From positions 855,001 to 919,000 of the forward strand of contig JAQFVV010006337.1 in the NCBI GenBank assembly GCA_028023455.1: a stretch of DNA of 64,000 bases, written 5' to 3'. Below are positions 1 to 14,317 of this stretch, piece by piece. This stretch comes from Epiperipatus broadwayi. Its lineage: Eukaryota > Onychophora > Udeonychophora > Euonychophora > Peripatidae. Made by a program: the position numbers and the translations under genes. The first letter of the stretch is position 1. Each line of letters opens with the position of its first letter. The notes beneath the pieces are model-generated. The model was given only the letters and a program-made list of their open reading frames with translations, made no database searches and was not told the origin of the DNA.

Positions 1-36
1 AGATAGATAGATAGATAGGTAGGTAGGTAGGTATAT
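1..36. repeat. (GATA)n/(GGTA)n microsatellite at window edge
   Basis: The window opens inside a tetranucleotide run, first AGAT units and then AGGT units. Its true start lies outside the window. Confidence 0.9.
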
Positions 37-3000
37 ATGATTAATTATATATAAAAATATGGACTGCAAATTTATTGTTCTATGGTACCACCAAAATATT
101 TTTAAAATTATTATTCCTTTAAGATTTGATGCTCATTTAAACAATCTTAATCTATTCACTGCTTTCCTAGAAAATGTAAATAACGATAAATTACTCATTA
201 CACACAGTTACATACGCATATATATATAATTTTCATGATTTAAATAAATGCAATATAAACAATATGATATCTATATCTTTTAAACTGAAATCAATATTTC
301 ATAAAAATATAAACTTTCTTGTTGGCTGAATTATTCTAGGTTAAAAAAAAAAAATTGTTGGCTGAATTATTCATCTAGATAATATACAGATTCCCAAATA
401 AATAAACAGAAGCTACAATTATTATCTAAAACCATAAATATAACGTTTATTAATGAGAAAAAATAATAATACTGAATAAATTTAAAGTATATTACATTTA
501 ATATATCTGAATTTATAAACAAAACCCAAAATTTAAATTATAATTAAAAAAAAAAATTTCTATGCTTGTGTGTGATGTATAGTAAATCCAATACTGTCTA
601 ATTTTTTAAAGTGTCTTTGTTTATGCTTTTTTTTTTTTTCATTAAATACATGTATATTAAAAGAAAAATTGAAAAATTTCTATAAATTTAAATATCTTTT
701 GCTTTAGATTTTATTTATTTTTTGTATTAAAAAAAAACATAACTAAACACTGGCCTATACTTTTTTCTTTTTCAGTACACTTAAAGGTAATTATTTTCTT
801 AATGTTCAGAGTCAGCTAAGTTGTATGACAAGAAAAGGACAAAAATAAAATACAGAAATAAAATTAGCAAAAAAAAAAAAAAATTACTTAAGAATTGCTA
901 CAAAAGATTAGATGTTTGTATGATAGAATAGTTATAGAGCAGTCATATGGTAATGGACTCGGAGTTAAAAAGTTTCAGGATCAATTCTTAGCTAACTTAA
1001 AAAAATAAAAATCTAATTCAGATTAACATAATGTGTTCACATGCCTTATATTTTAGAGAAAATTATAAAAAAAAGCTATAGATTTTTTAAAAAAAGAATT
1101 TGTTGTTAATTGTACAATGTAGGTATAAATAAGCTTTTATTCCAGAATGTCAAATTGTTAAACAATAATTTTATCATTTCAAAGACTACTCAACTAATTT
1201 TTTTTTATTTTTAGAATTTCAACCTAGAAGTTAAAATTTTATGGCTTCCTCAAATGATGAAGTCATTACTAAAATATAGATAAATGTTTACTAAAGTGCA
1301 ATGATATAAAAGTTTTATTACCTTAAAATGGTAGAATAGATTGTTTTAAATTAAAAGAAAATCAATAATGAAAACCTGCCATGATTATGACTATAGATTA
1401 ATACTTAATTAAGATTACTTATTACCCGTTAATATAGCCTATTTTCTAGCAAAAGTGTAAGCATGCATCATGTGATTATGTGATGTTGAGATACTCATAC
1501 ATTACAAATATTACTTGCATATATTAATTAAAGCTTATTTTTCATTTATTATTAAAGAAAGTATAATTTTACTCTTTACAGAAAATATAATTTTAGTTTT
1601 TGTAGAAAGTTAATAAAACATTTAAGATTATGTGTTAAGTCAGAATTACCATATATACATATATTACCATATACATAGTAGAGTTGCAATATCCACTATA
1701 TTTTATTCCAAATCTCCCTATAGTATATTATATATGCTCATGCTTACTATGGGAATTAATGTATTTAGTTTTTATATTGATTAGTTTATGTTTTTGACTT
1801 TTATTACTATATATATTATAACTAGGAAAGCCATATAAAGATTAAAAAATATATATAAAAACAGGACGAAAGTTTTATATTATTATTCGAAAAAATTATA
1901 TAAAATATGGTTAGTAAAGGGTTATGATTGACTATCGCTAAACATTCTGGTTAATATATGATGTGTGTTATGATAAATAAGTAATTAAAGAAAAATTACA
2001 CATATCAATATTTCAATAATTTATTATAGAAATTATCATTATTATTAGTTAGTAATTATAATAAATAAAAACAATCTGTTTATTCTTGATTGTTAATAAT
2101 TATTATTATGATTTATAAAATATTGTTCTTTATATTTTTATTTATGTAAATAAGTTTATTTTAAAAGAATGCTAGACAGAATATGGGAAAATCATTAAAA
2201 AGTTTTTTTTGAAATGATTGCTGATTGGTAAAAGAGTGTGATTTTTGAATAAAAAAAATAACAGAGTAAGCAATCATTAAACTGTGTGACACATATTTTC
2301 AAATTTCCCAATTTAAAAAACTTAACAGTAAATTAATTATATATTTTAATAACTCAGAAATCAAAAACATGGATTTCTGTGATAATAAAATTGATGGAGT
2401 GATCTACCCATCATTTGCTACTAAATTTTCCAAGGAATCAAATGAAAGGTTAGTGTGGATTCAATAAATTGTATTAACATAAATCTCTTCAAAATTCGCA
2501 TATACCTTATATTTTATAGAAGCAAAAAAGGATATAAAAAATTATTCACAAATAAATCAGATATTCAAAGCTGATGGCTAATAATAATAATTCAATTATC
2601 ATGTCACCAGCTTCAACGTGGATTACCCAGTGAACCTAAAGAAACATGCAAGAACAATTGATATAGTTATTATTCAATATTGCGCAATTCAGGTTAAATA
2701 AATTTAAAAAATGGTAATATTATTTTAGGTTTACTTTATAAAAAATATATAATTTTCCAAAGCACTCTATGTAAAAATATAATAGTAATAACACTTTTTA
2801 TTTAAAAAATAGTATTTTTTTTTAAAGTGTATTAATTAATGATTGATATATGCATATGTGAACCTATTATAAAGTTGAGGCACACATATTATTTTAGTTA
2901 AATTTTTATTCTTATTCATATAATAGATATATAAAATATTTAATAAATGACTATGATTATAAGTATTAACTTTTGATGTGCATTAAATATGTTTAGCTTG

Positions 3001-3700
3001 AGGCAGATTAGGGTTATTTTTATTTTTACTACATGTGGAAAGATTTAAATATTGTTAATACTTGATAGGATATACTACTGCTCTATTTCATGATTCTAAT
3101 ATCTAAATTAAAAATAATTAAAATCATAAATATTAAATAAATATATGTGACTATTGCAATTATTGATAATCTACAATAAAAGGGATCTGAAATAATATTA
3201 TTTATAATAATACATAAATTTATATTTGAATAGAAGTGAAATATTTTTTAAGGTTGTAAAATTTATAACTGAAATTAAAGAAATAATGTATAAATATTAA
3301 TTTATTATTTTTATTATTATTTTCATATTTGATTGTTGTATCCATATTTTATATTATATATAATAAAGTTAGTATTGTTATCAATTGCCCTGGTGTCCTT
3401 GATCTTAAAATTTTATTCATGTGTCTATTTTACTTGGAAGTTAATGCAAAATCTGTCAGTGTGAATGTGACATTGGGTTATTGCATCTATTCATTGTGCA
3501 ACTCTTATTTTAAGATTTTAATATAAAACTAAACATTCATGATATTACTATAAGCCATAATGTCATTGTAACCAGTTAACTAAATGGCATCCATATTATC
3601 ATAAATAAACCATCTAGCTTGCACAGATTCATCATTATTGACTTATAATTTTTTTGCAAGTTAGAATATGCTCTCGATGCTGCAGTTGATTTTTTTATAC
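37..3700. other. AT-rich intergenic DNA, no gene seen
   Basis: Apart from the tRNA-like fragment near 930-1000, I see no protein-like reading frame, known repeat or RNA gene here. The short frame at 3329-3526 has no recognisable motif and a composition typical of random AT-rich sequence. A small direct repeat (TTGGCTGAATTATTC) flanks a poly-A run near 320-372. Confidence 0.6.
932..1003 (+). repeat. tRNA-derived SINE-like fragment
   Basis: The stretch resembles a decayed tRNA: an A-box-like part (TAGAGCAGTCATATGGTAAT) is followed about 35 bases later by a B-box-like part (GGATCAATTC), and then an A-rich tail. SINEs in many invertebrates start with such tRNA-related heads. It lacks a convincing cloverleaf, so I do not call it a tRNA gene. 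Confidence 0.4.
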
Positions 3701-3704
3701 TGTT

Positions 3705-3708
<4 letters not shown>

Positions 3709-3796
<88 letters not shown>
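3709..3796. repeat. (AT)n microsatellite
   Basis: A long AT dinucleotide run with one short interruption (TAACTATA) about two thirds of the way through. Confidence 0.95.
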
Positions 3797-3797
<1 letters not shown>

Positions 3798-4312
3798 CAG
3801 AATATTTTTATAAGTTTTATTTAAAAATTTATGTTTGATTTATCTGTATATTTTACAAATAATTTTCAGTTATGATTTAAGGAAGCAATATACAAATTAA
3901 AGCTGACATTGCAAGCTGAAATATATTTGACTGAAATACTTTAAGCCAAAATAAATTCATTTTAGCTTACTATTGAAGTGTATATAAAGACTTATTTTTT
4001 GGCCTTAAGTATTTTAGATAAAGACATTAAGACAAATATAAAGTTTGATGAGGTAATTTTAGTAATGTCTGTTTTTAATTGATATTTTGTTTCATTATAT
4101 CAAAGCTAAAAATTATTTATAAAAAATACACAGGAGAGAATTTTTATTAAATTTTAACATTTAAATATATATATACACACACATACTTATATGTGTGGTT
4201 GCTTGTGTATTAATCAGTTTTTAATAATCTACATCAGAAAAATACTTTTTCTAAACTTTTCTGAAAATATCATTAGCATTTTTTTTCTGTAAATAATGTA
4301 GAAATTTTTTTA
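3797..4312. other. AT-rich spacer, nothing recognised
   Basis: Low-complexity AT-rich DNA between the (AT)n run and the first LINE. It ends with a short AC-rich patch near 4175-4185. No gene-like signal was seen. Confidence 0.5.
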
Positions 4313-7062
4313 ATCATCATCATTTTCAAACATTATCAATCCATTATAGGATGCAAGTTCAATCCATCCTCTCCGAGATTTAGCATCTCATCTCCACATC
4401 ACACCAGCATACTTTCTTATTTTATCCATTCATCTCACATGTGGTATCTTTTTAGTTCTTTATAATCTTTTGGAATTCAGTTTAAGATTTCAACTATTCA
4501 TCTATTATCATTTCTTCTAGAAATATATCCAGCCCAATGATGTCAGTAACATCTGTTTGTTCTCTCATTCATGTACTTCATTTTTGATCTTTTTTTTGTT
4601 GCACCTAACATGCATCTCTCCATACTTCTTTGAATGGTCTGAAGTTTTTGTATTGCTCTTTTGTTAAGTGTCCCAATCTCATATTGTAAGTAAGAACTGG
4701 TAACACACTTTTTTAAATCTTTTTCATACACATAGGCATATTTCCCATTAGTATTAAATTATTTCTAACAAAAGCACTCCAACCAAGTTTAATTCTAGGA
4801 TTAATTTTATTCAACATATTTTCATCTGTAGTAATAATCTGATCAAGATATTTGGAATAGTTAACTTCTTCTAACTCATCATTGTCAGTCTTTATTTTTT
4901 TCTTTTTAAAAAATCCATTGAACATTACTTTAGTTCTTTTAACATTTACCTTTAATTCTACTTTCTTACTGTCATTTCCTAACTCTTGCAATATTTCCTG
5001 AAGCTCTAAAGCATTATTTTCAAAAAAACAACTACATCATTTGCAAAATCTAGCTGACTTAAATAATCTCCATTTACTTTTATTCCCTTAGCTTTCCATT
5101 TTAATCCACAAAATACTTATTGCAAAACTGGTGTAAAAAAGTTTGGAGATATGAAATCACATTGTCATATGCCATTTTCAATATTAATCTTTTTAGTAAT
5201 ATCATTAATCAAACACACAAAGTTTAAAATTAAGTTTGTATTATAATATCATTATGTAAAATAAATGTTATTATTACAATTTTATAAATATTCTTCAGAA
5301 TATAACAGTATCCTGGGTCTACACCTTGATGATCCATGCATTAATCAATGAGGAAATGCTTATACAATCAAATGTCTTTTCAGTCTACAAATCCAAAGCA
5401 TAATGACAATTCAAATTCATTTGTTATTTCTATAACTTTTCTCAATACTTTGATATTATCTATTGTACTAAAACCACTTTTAAATCCAGCTTGTTCTTTT
5501 GAATGGTTAAAATCCAAAGTTCACTGTGAATGAGTTCTAATTATTTTGGTAAAAATGTTGTATAGAATTGATAAAAGATTGATAGATTTGTAATTTCTGA
5601 TATCTTCTTTATCACCTTTTTTAAATGCTACTATTAATACTGCATTCTTCCAATCATCTCGTACACATTTATTATTTAGACATTTGAAATATAACTGCAG
5701 AAAATAATTCTATTTTTTATCTGCTTCTTTTAAGATATTGATTATATTTCTACTATAACTTGAAATTCTTCTCTACCTCATAAATTTAATTGCATATCTC
5801 ATTTATTCATTTAAAATTCTGGGCAATTCAGAAGATATAGTAGTTGTAGGAGATACTTTTATTTATTCTTTATTGCTATATAATTCTTGATAGAACTCTT
5901 CTACACATTTCATAATGTCATCTCTTTTTAAGAATAGTTCCATCTTTTTTTTAATTGTAGAAATAAATTTCCCATCAATACCAAAATGTTGTTTTACACT
6001 TTTGAGACTTTTATTCTATTCTATAATTTTCCTTACTAGTTCACAATTAAATTTTCTTATATTATTATACATTCTTTTTTTTTGCACCATTTTTACAAAA
6101 TTCAAGATATTTAATCCTTTGTAATGCATCATTTTTTATGGCTTCATATTCCTTCTTTTTTTAATAAATTGTCTGATAAAATGCTGTTTTTTATACCAGC
6201 TATTTTTATTGATTTCATTCAAATCTGAATCATTATCAAAATCTGTTAATATTTGAAAATGGTTTTCTAATTTAATTCATTAGAATGTTTCTGAAGATTA
6301 GGAAAATCAACTATGAATATTGTTTTCCTTAATAATTTTTGTCTTTCTAATTTTGCATTAACATGTATCTTACATCTCCCTATTGATGATTACTTCCTGT
6401 GTTGAATTTATTAAGAACATTCCAATCTTCCTGTTAGTCAAAATGTATGGAATTCTGCTGTACCTTCATTTGGATGCTTCCATGTCCATTTTTGTGTAAC
6501 ACTTTTCTCAAATAAAAAAATTGTAATATAAAGTATTTCTTTTTCTGCAAACTCCACAAGTCTAGGTCCTTGCTTATTTTTATCACTATAACCAAATTTA
6601 CCTATATCACTTTCATCTTTCAATTGTTTACCAATTCTAGCATTAAAGTCTCCATGACAATTTTAAACTGTTGTTTAGTCTGATCAAAACCTTTTGTACA
6701 TCCACATAAAAATCCTCTACTCCTTCATCACAATGAGAACTTGTTGAGGCATAAACCTGAATTATCTGCATTTGATATCTCCTATTAAGTTGAATAACTA
6801 ATCTTACCACTCTGTTCGATATACCATCAATCTACACAATATAATTCTACTTTTTATTTACAGTAAATCATATTCCACTTGTATTTTCAATGTTTGTGCT
6901 TTTGTATTATAATACATGTCAACTCTTTAATCAATTATCTCTTCACCTTTTCTTCTAACTTCACAAAGTCCAATAATGACCCATCTAATATTAGACAGTC
7001 CTTCCGCATCTTGCAATTGTATTTCACTTGAAAGTGATGTGCAGTTGTAAGTACCTAAATAT
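4313..7062 (-). pseudogene. RTE-like LINE, copy 1 (APE endonuclease-reverse transcriptase remnant)
   Basis: This is a decayed non-LTR retrotransposon read on the minus strand. From its 5' side (high coordinates) it has an endonuclease part near 6440-6660, with remnants such as KFGYSDKNKQGPRLVEFAEK and WTWKHPNEGTAEF. The reverse transcriptase palm follows near 5000-5450, then the C-terminal region near 4320-4990 with SKYLDQIITTDEN and a Gly-Trp-Ser-Ala-Phe block. It aligns along its length with the copies at 53088-54305 and 56690-59497 and is the most decayed of the three. The catalytic FADD box reads FAND (about 5029-5050), so the polymerase would be dead. The frame is broken many times. The 3' end is a CATCAT-rich tail rather than poly-A, which suits the RTE clade. 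The family call is by motif order and length (about 2.8 kb). Confidence 0.85.
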
Positions 7063-8449
7063 GAGATCCCTATCATCATTTAATTTCAAATTAAATCTTA
7101 TCTTTAAAATATGCATTTCTTTAGTATTCAGATAAGAAATTGTCTTAATCTAAATATCCCATTTTTTTCTTAGTATAAATTTGGTCAATTTCCGTCTAAG
7201 TTCTTTTATCTCACATCAATGCATTCCATATCTATTTGAGATTAAGCAATTTTGTAAGCATTTTTATTATTGCCTAATACAACAGTATACTGTATTTTAT
7301 ATAGTAGCATTCTGTTTTGATATTGGTAGCTTTAATGTTTCTATTTTTTCTATTTTTTATTCTTATTTCTGTAATATTTTTTATGCTATTTTTTTTGTAA
7401 ACATGTTTTTCTTAATATATTACTGCCATGAAGAAATTCCACCTCTTGATCTGAAAACACCAGATTAAGTTATTTCTGTGTTTATAAGAATATTTAAAAC
7501 TATGGGAAAGTTTTTCATAATTATTCTATATATGTTTTATCTTATTGATATTTTTTGTCTCTTGTATGCTTTATTAAGGTCATATAAAAAATAACAATTA
7601 ATTTTCAAAATCTCTTCTATCTTAAAAAATCAGATTTTTTTTTTTTAAATAAAATTTCAAATTTCTTATCTGAAAAGCAAAAGTCTTTTTTTTAAAAAAT
7701 GATTTTCATAAAGAATAATCTACTACTGATTTTCTTTTAAGTTACACAATTTATTTATAGAGCTGATCTATTAAGAAATTAAAAAAAACTAAATAACTAT
7801 TTAATTTTTGAATGTATTGTAGGCAATCTTACTTTTGATTTTTTCAAATAAATGTTTAGGGATTTTTCCAATCTATTTACTCATGTTAAGATAAACTGCA
7901 TTTTATGTAACATCATTTCCACTAATATTGAAGTTTTTTTATTTTTTACATCTATCTATTAAGTATCAATTTTCACCATTTTATTGTTTAAAGAATTTTC
8001 AGCTTTTTTTTTTTTAATAATAGACAGTTCTTTTAAAATTTAGTTTTATCCAATTTCTAAAAGATTAATCAAACTATTTTAGGCACTACATTTTAACTGC
8101 AAAATCCTTTCATTTTTCAAAATCTGCTATTATCTTTGTAAAGCTCTTTCTAAAAAAAAAAATTGCTTCTCAGATTACTTAAGAAAAAAAATTATTTTAT
8201 TCCATTGCAAATATTATTTTGCCTAAGGTCTTATATTACACTGAAATGGAGTATCAAATCATTCAGATCAAGAAGCTCTTGTTTCTGTTCTTCAGTTCTA
8301 TCAGCATTATACCGACTTTTCTCTGTTTTTACTCTTCTAAAATTGGTTCAACTTATTATCAGTTACAAAATTAATCACCTTTATTTTTTATATTACCAAT
8401 ATTTTTTTTTAACTAGTGTTATTTTTTTTAAATGTTTTATCTAGGAACT
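7063..8449. other. AT-rich DNA upstream of LINE copy 1, no gene
   Basis: Poly-T and poly-A rich sequence. The open frames at 7181-7468 and 8163-8444 are rich in Phe, Ile, Leu and Tyr only because of base composition, and they show no domain motif. Part of it may be old transposon DNA. Confidence 0.5.
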
Positions 8450-10300
8450 TCTACAATATCGTTTCTCAAAAAACGAATATTAAATATGGAAATAGGAAAA
8501 AATGTGATAACTAAGTATGTAAAAATTGCTTTGAATACAACACATATAAGCACTATCTCTATAAAGATGCTTATTTAATTTTTATATACATTTTAATCCA
8601 AATGCAATTATTTTTTTATTTAGCGACTAAAAAAGGAGACGTAGAAAGGTTAACAATGATCTGTAATTTTATTTAATGCGAAAGTATGTTTTTTATTTTT
8701 TTTATTGCTTGATGCAACATCTAACATTGTTATAAGAATTCTTTATTGCAAGAGAGAGCAGTGAATAACTCTCCTTTAAATGAGCAAAACTTAGTTTATT
8801 AAATTGAATAATACTAACCAAATATTTGAACAAATGATATTTCAAAAGATCGTAAATTGACTTTGTTCAATTGATTAGCTGAATAATACACAAGAAATTG
8901 ACTTTCAAGAGAGAATGAACAAATAAAAGGGATTACTGTAAGAAATTAACACGAGGACAGCTGCAGGAGGTTGCGCAAGAGTAATAAACTGTTTTAACTT
9001 CCGCCTTTATGGTGATTTAAATTTTAAAGGTACAAGGTACAAATCCGCTTAACAGTCTTAGAGTCTAAAATTGTTTATTTTAATGAACCGTATTCAAATA
9101 TTTTTGTTATTAGATTTTTAATTTAGAAACGATTTTTTCCTCCCTTTTATTTTTTACTTTCTAATTAGTACAAAATATCTTAAAATTTATTACAGAAAAT
9201 ATATATTTAAATATACTTTTTTATTATATAATTTTTAAAAAGGATAATATACAGAGCACTTTTTTTTAAAAAAAAAAAAGAAAAAAAGAAAATATTCAAA
9301 CAAAATAATATAAAATATTATCACGTTCAGTGTCCCTTTAATTTGGTAAGTCCACGATGGAGTGTTCTCTATGTGCACCACATGTCAGATCTATCCACGC
9401 TTTGTGTCTGTAAAATGGAAACACCAGATTTCAAAAGTGCCCAGTAGGCCCATCTCCTTTTTTCCACTCAGCTGCTGTCACTGTGGATGCGAAAAAGTCA
9501 GCGTGAGACTCTAGAATCGAATATTTCAAGCATAAACGAAAGAAAAACAACAGAGTTGAACAGATCATAGACTTGGCTGGCAGCTATATACCGAGTTTCC
9601 CAGAGGACAATATTGAAGGACTTTAGATGCCGTTTATAACACAGAGGTCAACATCTCTAATAACTAGAACACTCAAAAATATCAACGCGTTTTTCAATTC
9701 TCATTAAATTTGTGAAACGATTAAATACTTTAATTTTCATTATATCAACGAAGAAGAATCTGGAAAAAAATAAACTGAGCCGGAGATCATTTTAAGATTA
9801 AAAGATACAAAACACTGAAGTTTGCTACAATCAATTTTTTTCAGCAATTTATTAAAGCTGCTGAAATGAATGCAATTTATATCATGTAATAAAGTTAATA
9901 CATCTTCTTAGATATTGAAAATCGAATATTTTATTTTATTTTAAAATAATGCTTTAAAATAGAATTTGTAATATAAATGTACAGAAAAATATGTATTAAG
10001 TACTTGTATTAATCACTCCTCTATCTTATATATACATGTTATGCACTTATGTATATATTGAGCATTTATATTAGCCACTTCTTTATTTATTAATACATAA
10101 CTTGACACTTTGGTTCAGTGATTAAAATATAATTTACTTTATCCGGTTTAACTTATGATTCTTTTGTTAATTAATGGTCACATCCGTGACATTATAAAAG
10201 TTTATCCTATCTACAAAATCATCTCCATGACTACATGTTGCAATAATAAAAGAAGGGTGAGTGGTTTTTATCCTACAGTCGAAGTTGATGACTATTATTT
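8450..10300. other. Non-repetitive segment that has kept its CpGs
   Basis: Unlike most of the window, this stretch holds many CpG dinucleotides (about 25 counted by hand to 9950) and a more balanced part at 9310-9660. No reading frame looks coding. It contains possible splice-like sequences, for example GGTAAGTCC near 9340 on the plus strand, but no exon I can defend. It is a candidate for host regulatory or untranslated sequence. Confidence 0.4.
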
Positions 10301-10619
10301 GTTTGGTAGTAAAATAATCTATAAAAATATTAATATATAAAGTGTGTGTGCTTATTTGATACTACAACTATGTTAGGTTTCAGATCACCTGACAGACTTT
10401 TCCACAAAAGATAATGTAATCAAGCAACAATAAATAATATTAATCGTATGATTAGTTGATTGGTATATACTGTGACATTTAAGAATCTATTACAGTTTGA
10501 ATACAACAATTATATTAATTAACCAAACTAAAGTATTATTTTTACTTAGATGAGAATTGAATAAAAAAAAACTTCAGTTTTTGAATCTTATGTTATACTG
10601 CAGTGTGCAAAATAAAAAA

Positions 10620-10730
10620 TTGATAGATGAATAGACAGACAGATTTATAGACAAGTGAGTAATAATTTAATAAGTAGATAGGTATGTTTATAGATAGGTA
10701 AATAAATAAGTAGGTAGCTAGATAGATATT
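10620..10730. repeat. Degenerate GATA-type repeat
   Basis: Imperfect GATA, GACA and GGTA units spread over about 110 bases, probably an aged microsatellite related to the pure run that follows 120 bases later. Confidence 0.7.
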
Positions 10731-10848
10731 CAATTTTAGAAATTCAATTTTCAAGCTTTAAATTGCCCATAATATTCTTTTCATTATCAAATATAAAAAA
10801 AATTAATAATTTTAAATACAATTCATCAACATTTTAGGTGTATACTCG

Positions 10849-11277
<429 letters not shown>

Positions 11278-13189
11278 TCTCAACATGTGAAGGATATTTT
11301 CCATTACATTCTCTGCAATTATTTTTAAATAAATGTAGTTATTTTTCTCTTTTATTTTAAGAAAGAGTTATAAATATCTGTAACTATGCTGATGCTAAAT
11401 TTAAATTAACAATGTTATCCTTATTTGTTAGCTAGCACATGAATTTTCAAATATTAAGATTAACTGTGAGTATTCAAATAGTCTCTGATCAAAATATAGT
11501 GCGCCCTCATTAAAAACTAAATATTGGTTCCAACACAAAAAGTAATTTATGTCACTTTTTTCGGTGCTTGTTGTCACTTTTTATTTTATTATCTTCAGTC
11601 ATTAAAATTGATATTGAATCTGTACTCAAATGATGAGACTGGATTTTTTTAAAAATATAATCATGTTACATGACTACATCTAAGAAAACCCCGTCTCAAC
11701 ACAATCATTATTAAACTGTATGGCACTGGATTTGTAACACAGTTTTACTCAGCAATTAATTGCTTTTTTGAGAAATGCTATTTAAGAGTCTGTAAATGTA
11801 AAAGAAATGCAAATGGTTGTTTTTTACTTATAAAATCTTGTTGTGTTTATTTGATTTATCATTTAATTGGTAGAAATATGATAAGATTGAAATGGAGGCA
11901 AAATTAGATAGAAGTCATATTCACCTTCAGAGTGAGTGGAATTATATGAAAATTATCCTAACCCTTTTATTTTTGTTAACTTTTTCCTATTACTGTTTTT
12001 GAATTCTATCTAGCACAAAGTATGAATTAAATTGAGAGAGTGCAAACTTCTTGAGCGCTTGTGACTATTAGTAACCAATCAGATCTTAAGCACTGGGACA
12101 GAGAATTTGTGAAAATGATAAACATATATAAAAACTACTTTTAATCATTTAATTAATTATAAAAAACATGAACATAGATAGGAATATGAATATAATGAAA
12201 ATAGGCTGGGTTAAAAAATTAACAGTATATTTATTGATACACATGAAATAGAAAAATAAATAAAACTATATCAGATTTACATATGTGTATGTTTGTGTGC
12301 TGTATTTAGACTATGATAGGTTTCACTGGTGGTGAAAAGTGAAACAATTTTTAAATATGAAAGTTCTATGAATAACAAATAAGTAGTACCCAAACAAAAT
12401 TATCTCTTGTTGCTTAGTAAGATAAAAAGTTGATTAATCAAAAGCTAGGTATTGTTTCTGATACAATAATTTTTTTTCTGTCTTTCCATTCACTTAAGTT
12501 TGTATAAAGTCTAATCATTATGAGCCTTCTTTGCCATTGTTCATTTCTCTATGTTGACTATGGCCATAGGATTGCTTGTTTGAACAATCTTGATTTCATT
12601 CTTTAGCAACATGCACTGCATTTTTTATTTCAATTTCGTTTTTTAACTTTTTTTAGCTCAAAAAAACGATGATTGGAATCAGTAGGTTTAGTAAGCTGAA
12701 AGTTTTTAATTGTTATCTTTGCTCAAGGAAGTTTCATCACTAGTGAATCAATTTAAAACTAAATTTGAGACCAGTTTTATGCAGAAAAGATTGTATATTT
12801 TTAGGCAGCCTTAATTAAATGCAGCTGCCTCCATGGAAGTTGAAGGGATCTAGAAAATGCCTAAAAATAGACTTTCATACACAGTCTGATTATGCTATCA
12901 TGCATGGCAGATTATTCATTACAGTAATAGAAATAATAACACCAAATAGTAATGATAAAGTAAAAGTCAATAATATTACTGATGTGATACATGAAAGATA
13001 TAAACATTTATTTATACAAACTTTTCAAGTCCAGAGTGAGAATTGCACTTATGGCTAATGAGCTGTCAATATTTAAGATGTAACTGATTTGATTTTAAAA
13101 TGCTTCCAAGTGAAATTTATAATCTAGAAGATTATAAGTTGTTTTTTTTGAAAGAGTGATCAGTCTGTAATGAGAGTACACATGATATT
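11278..13189. other. Intergenic DNA, no gene recognised
   Basis: Unique-looking AT-rich sequence. The frame at 12819-13058 (starts MQLPPWKLKGS) has better composition than its surroundings but no motif I know. It lies just upstream of a LINE endonuclease fragment, so it could be further decayed LINE sequence. Confidence 0.45.
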
Positions 13190-13560
13190 TTATTGGATTT
13201 TCTGTAAACTATAATTTAGTACCTTTGACTTTTGAAGGTTAAAGAAGTGCTAATGTTATTAATATTTGCTTGCACAATAGTACCAATACTCATGATCATA
13301 ATGATTTAACATTATATTCAAAAAATTCAGAGAAAGAAATTTTTATTCTTTGCTGGATAGTATTATTACAGCATTACCATTAAAAGAGAAAATTTTCTTA
13401 TTGGTGATTTTAATGCAAATGTTGGTACAAATATTGACCAAATGGTAGAAGAAATAATAGAATTGGTAGTGTAAATTCAAATAATTTGTTGCCATTAATT
13501 TTTGCATGATACATAGATTAACACTTTCGTTAGGCAGAAAACATACTATAAAAAACATGA
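13190..13560 (+). pseudogene. LINE endonuclease (APE-type) fragment
   Basis: Plus-strand translation near 13380-13440 gives KIFLIGDFNANVGTNID, which matches the GDFNA-x-G block of the apurinic-like endonuclease domain found in LINEs. There the Asp and Asn sit in the active site. Weaker matches continue on both sides: a ...ANVINIC... stretch upstream and a GSVNSNNLLPL stretch downstream. Stops and frame changes break it, and no reverse transcriptase follows, so it is an isolated remnant. The sequence differs from the RTE copies here (their block reads MGDFNARIGRHMKDE), so it comes from another LINE family, perhaps CR1/L2- or Jockey-like. Confidence 0.6.
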
Positions 13561-14317
13561 AGGCAACCACACTCAAAACAATAGTTTAAATAATGTAAAA
13601 ATTTAAGTTCAATTCTACATTTTAAATAGATTCTAAATTTTTTTTTTCTTTAATTAAGTCTATTTTTTTTTTGTTAAACAAATTTGATTAAGATTCATTT
13701 ATTTAAGAATTAAAAATCAAAGTTTTAATTAAATCTATTTTGATAAACGTTTTTAAAAAACACATTATAAGTAGTTAAATTCAAGTTCAAAGTTTTAATT
13801 AAATAATTTTGGTAAACTATATTTTTAAAAACAGTATGAGATCAGTTGGTATGTGGATTAAATAATTTGTTTAATAAATTCCATACAGAGTGCAAAAAAT
13901 TAAATAATTATCATGATGTTATATAAAGGCCAAAAATAAATCGTGTTATTTATTCATCATGCTTCCAATTGTAGGAAATATTGTTTTTTCTTGAATTCTC
14001 TCTCTACAACAAAGATATCTGGGAAAAAAACACTGTAAAACATTACAAAAACTTTAATGCCAGTAAAAATAACTGCTATATGAAAGAAAAGCATGAATAA
14101 ATAAAACCCCAAAGAATTTATCTTTTTCAGACTGTCTACCTCAGCTGAAGTAATTGCCATTAATGTTTGTCAATTGTGAATATGAGAATTAGCTGACTAT
14201 GGAAAAATAGCAAGACTACAATGTTTTTTGAATTTTTACTAGCCTATTCAAGAAATATCAAATTCTTGCGAATATTTTACACACTTTATGATGTAGAAAT
14301 GATTCATATGAGACTCA
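13561..14317. other. AT-rich spacer
   Basis: Poly-T and poly-A runs with two short related pieces (...AAAGTTTTAATTAAAT...) near 13710-13810. No gene seen. Confidence 0.5.
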
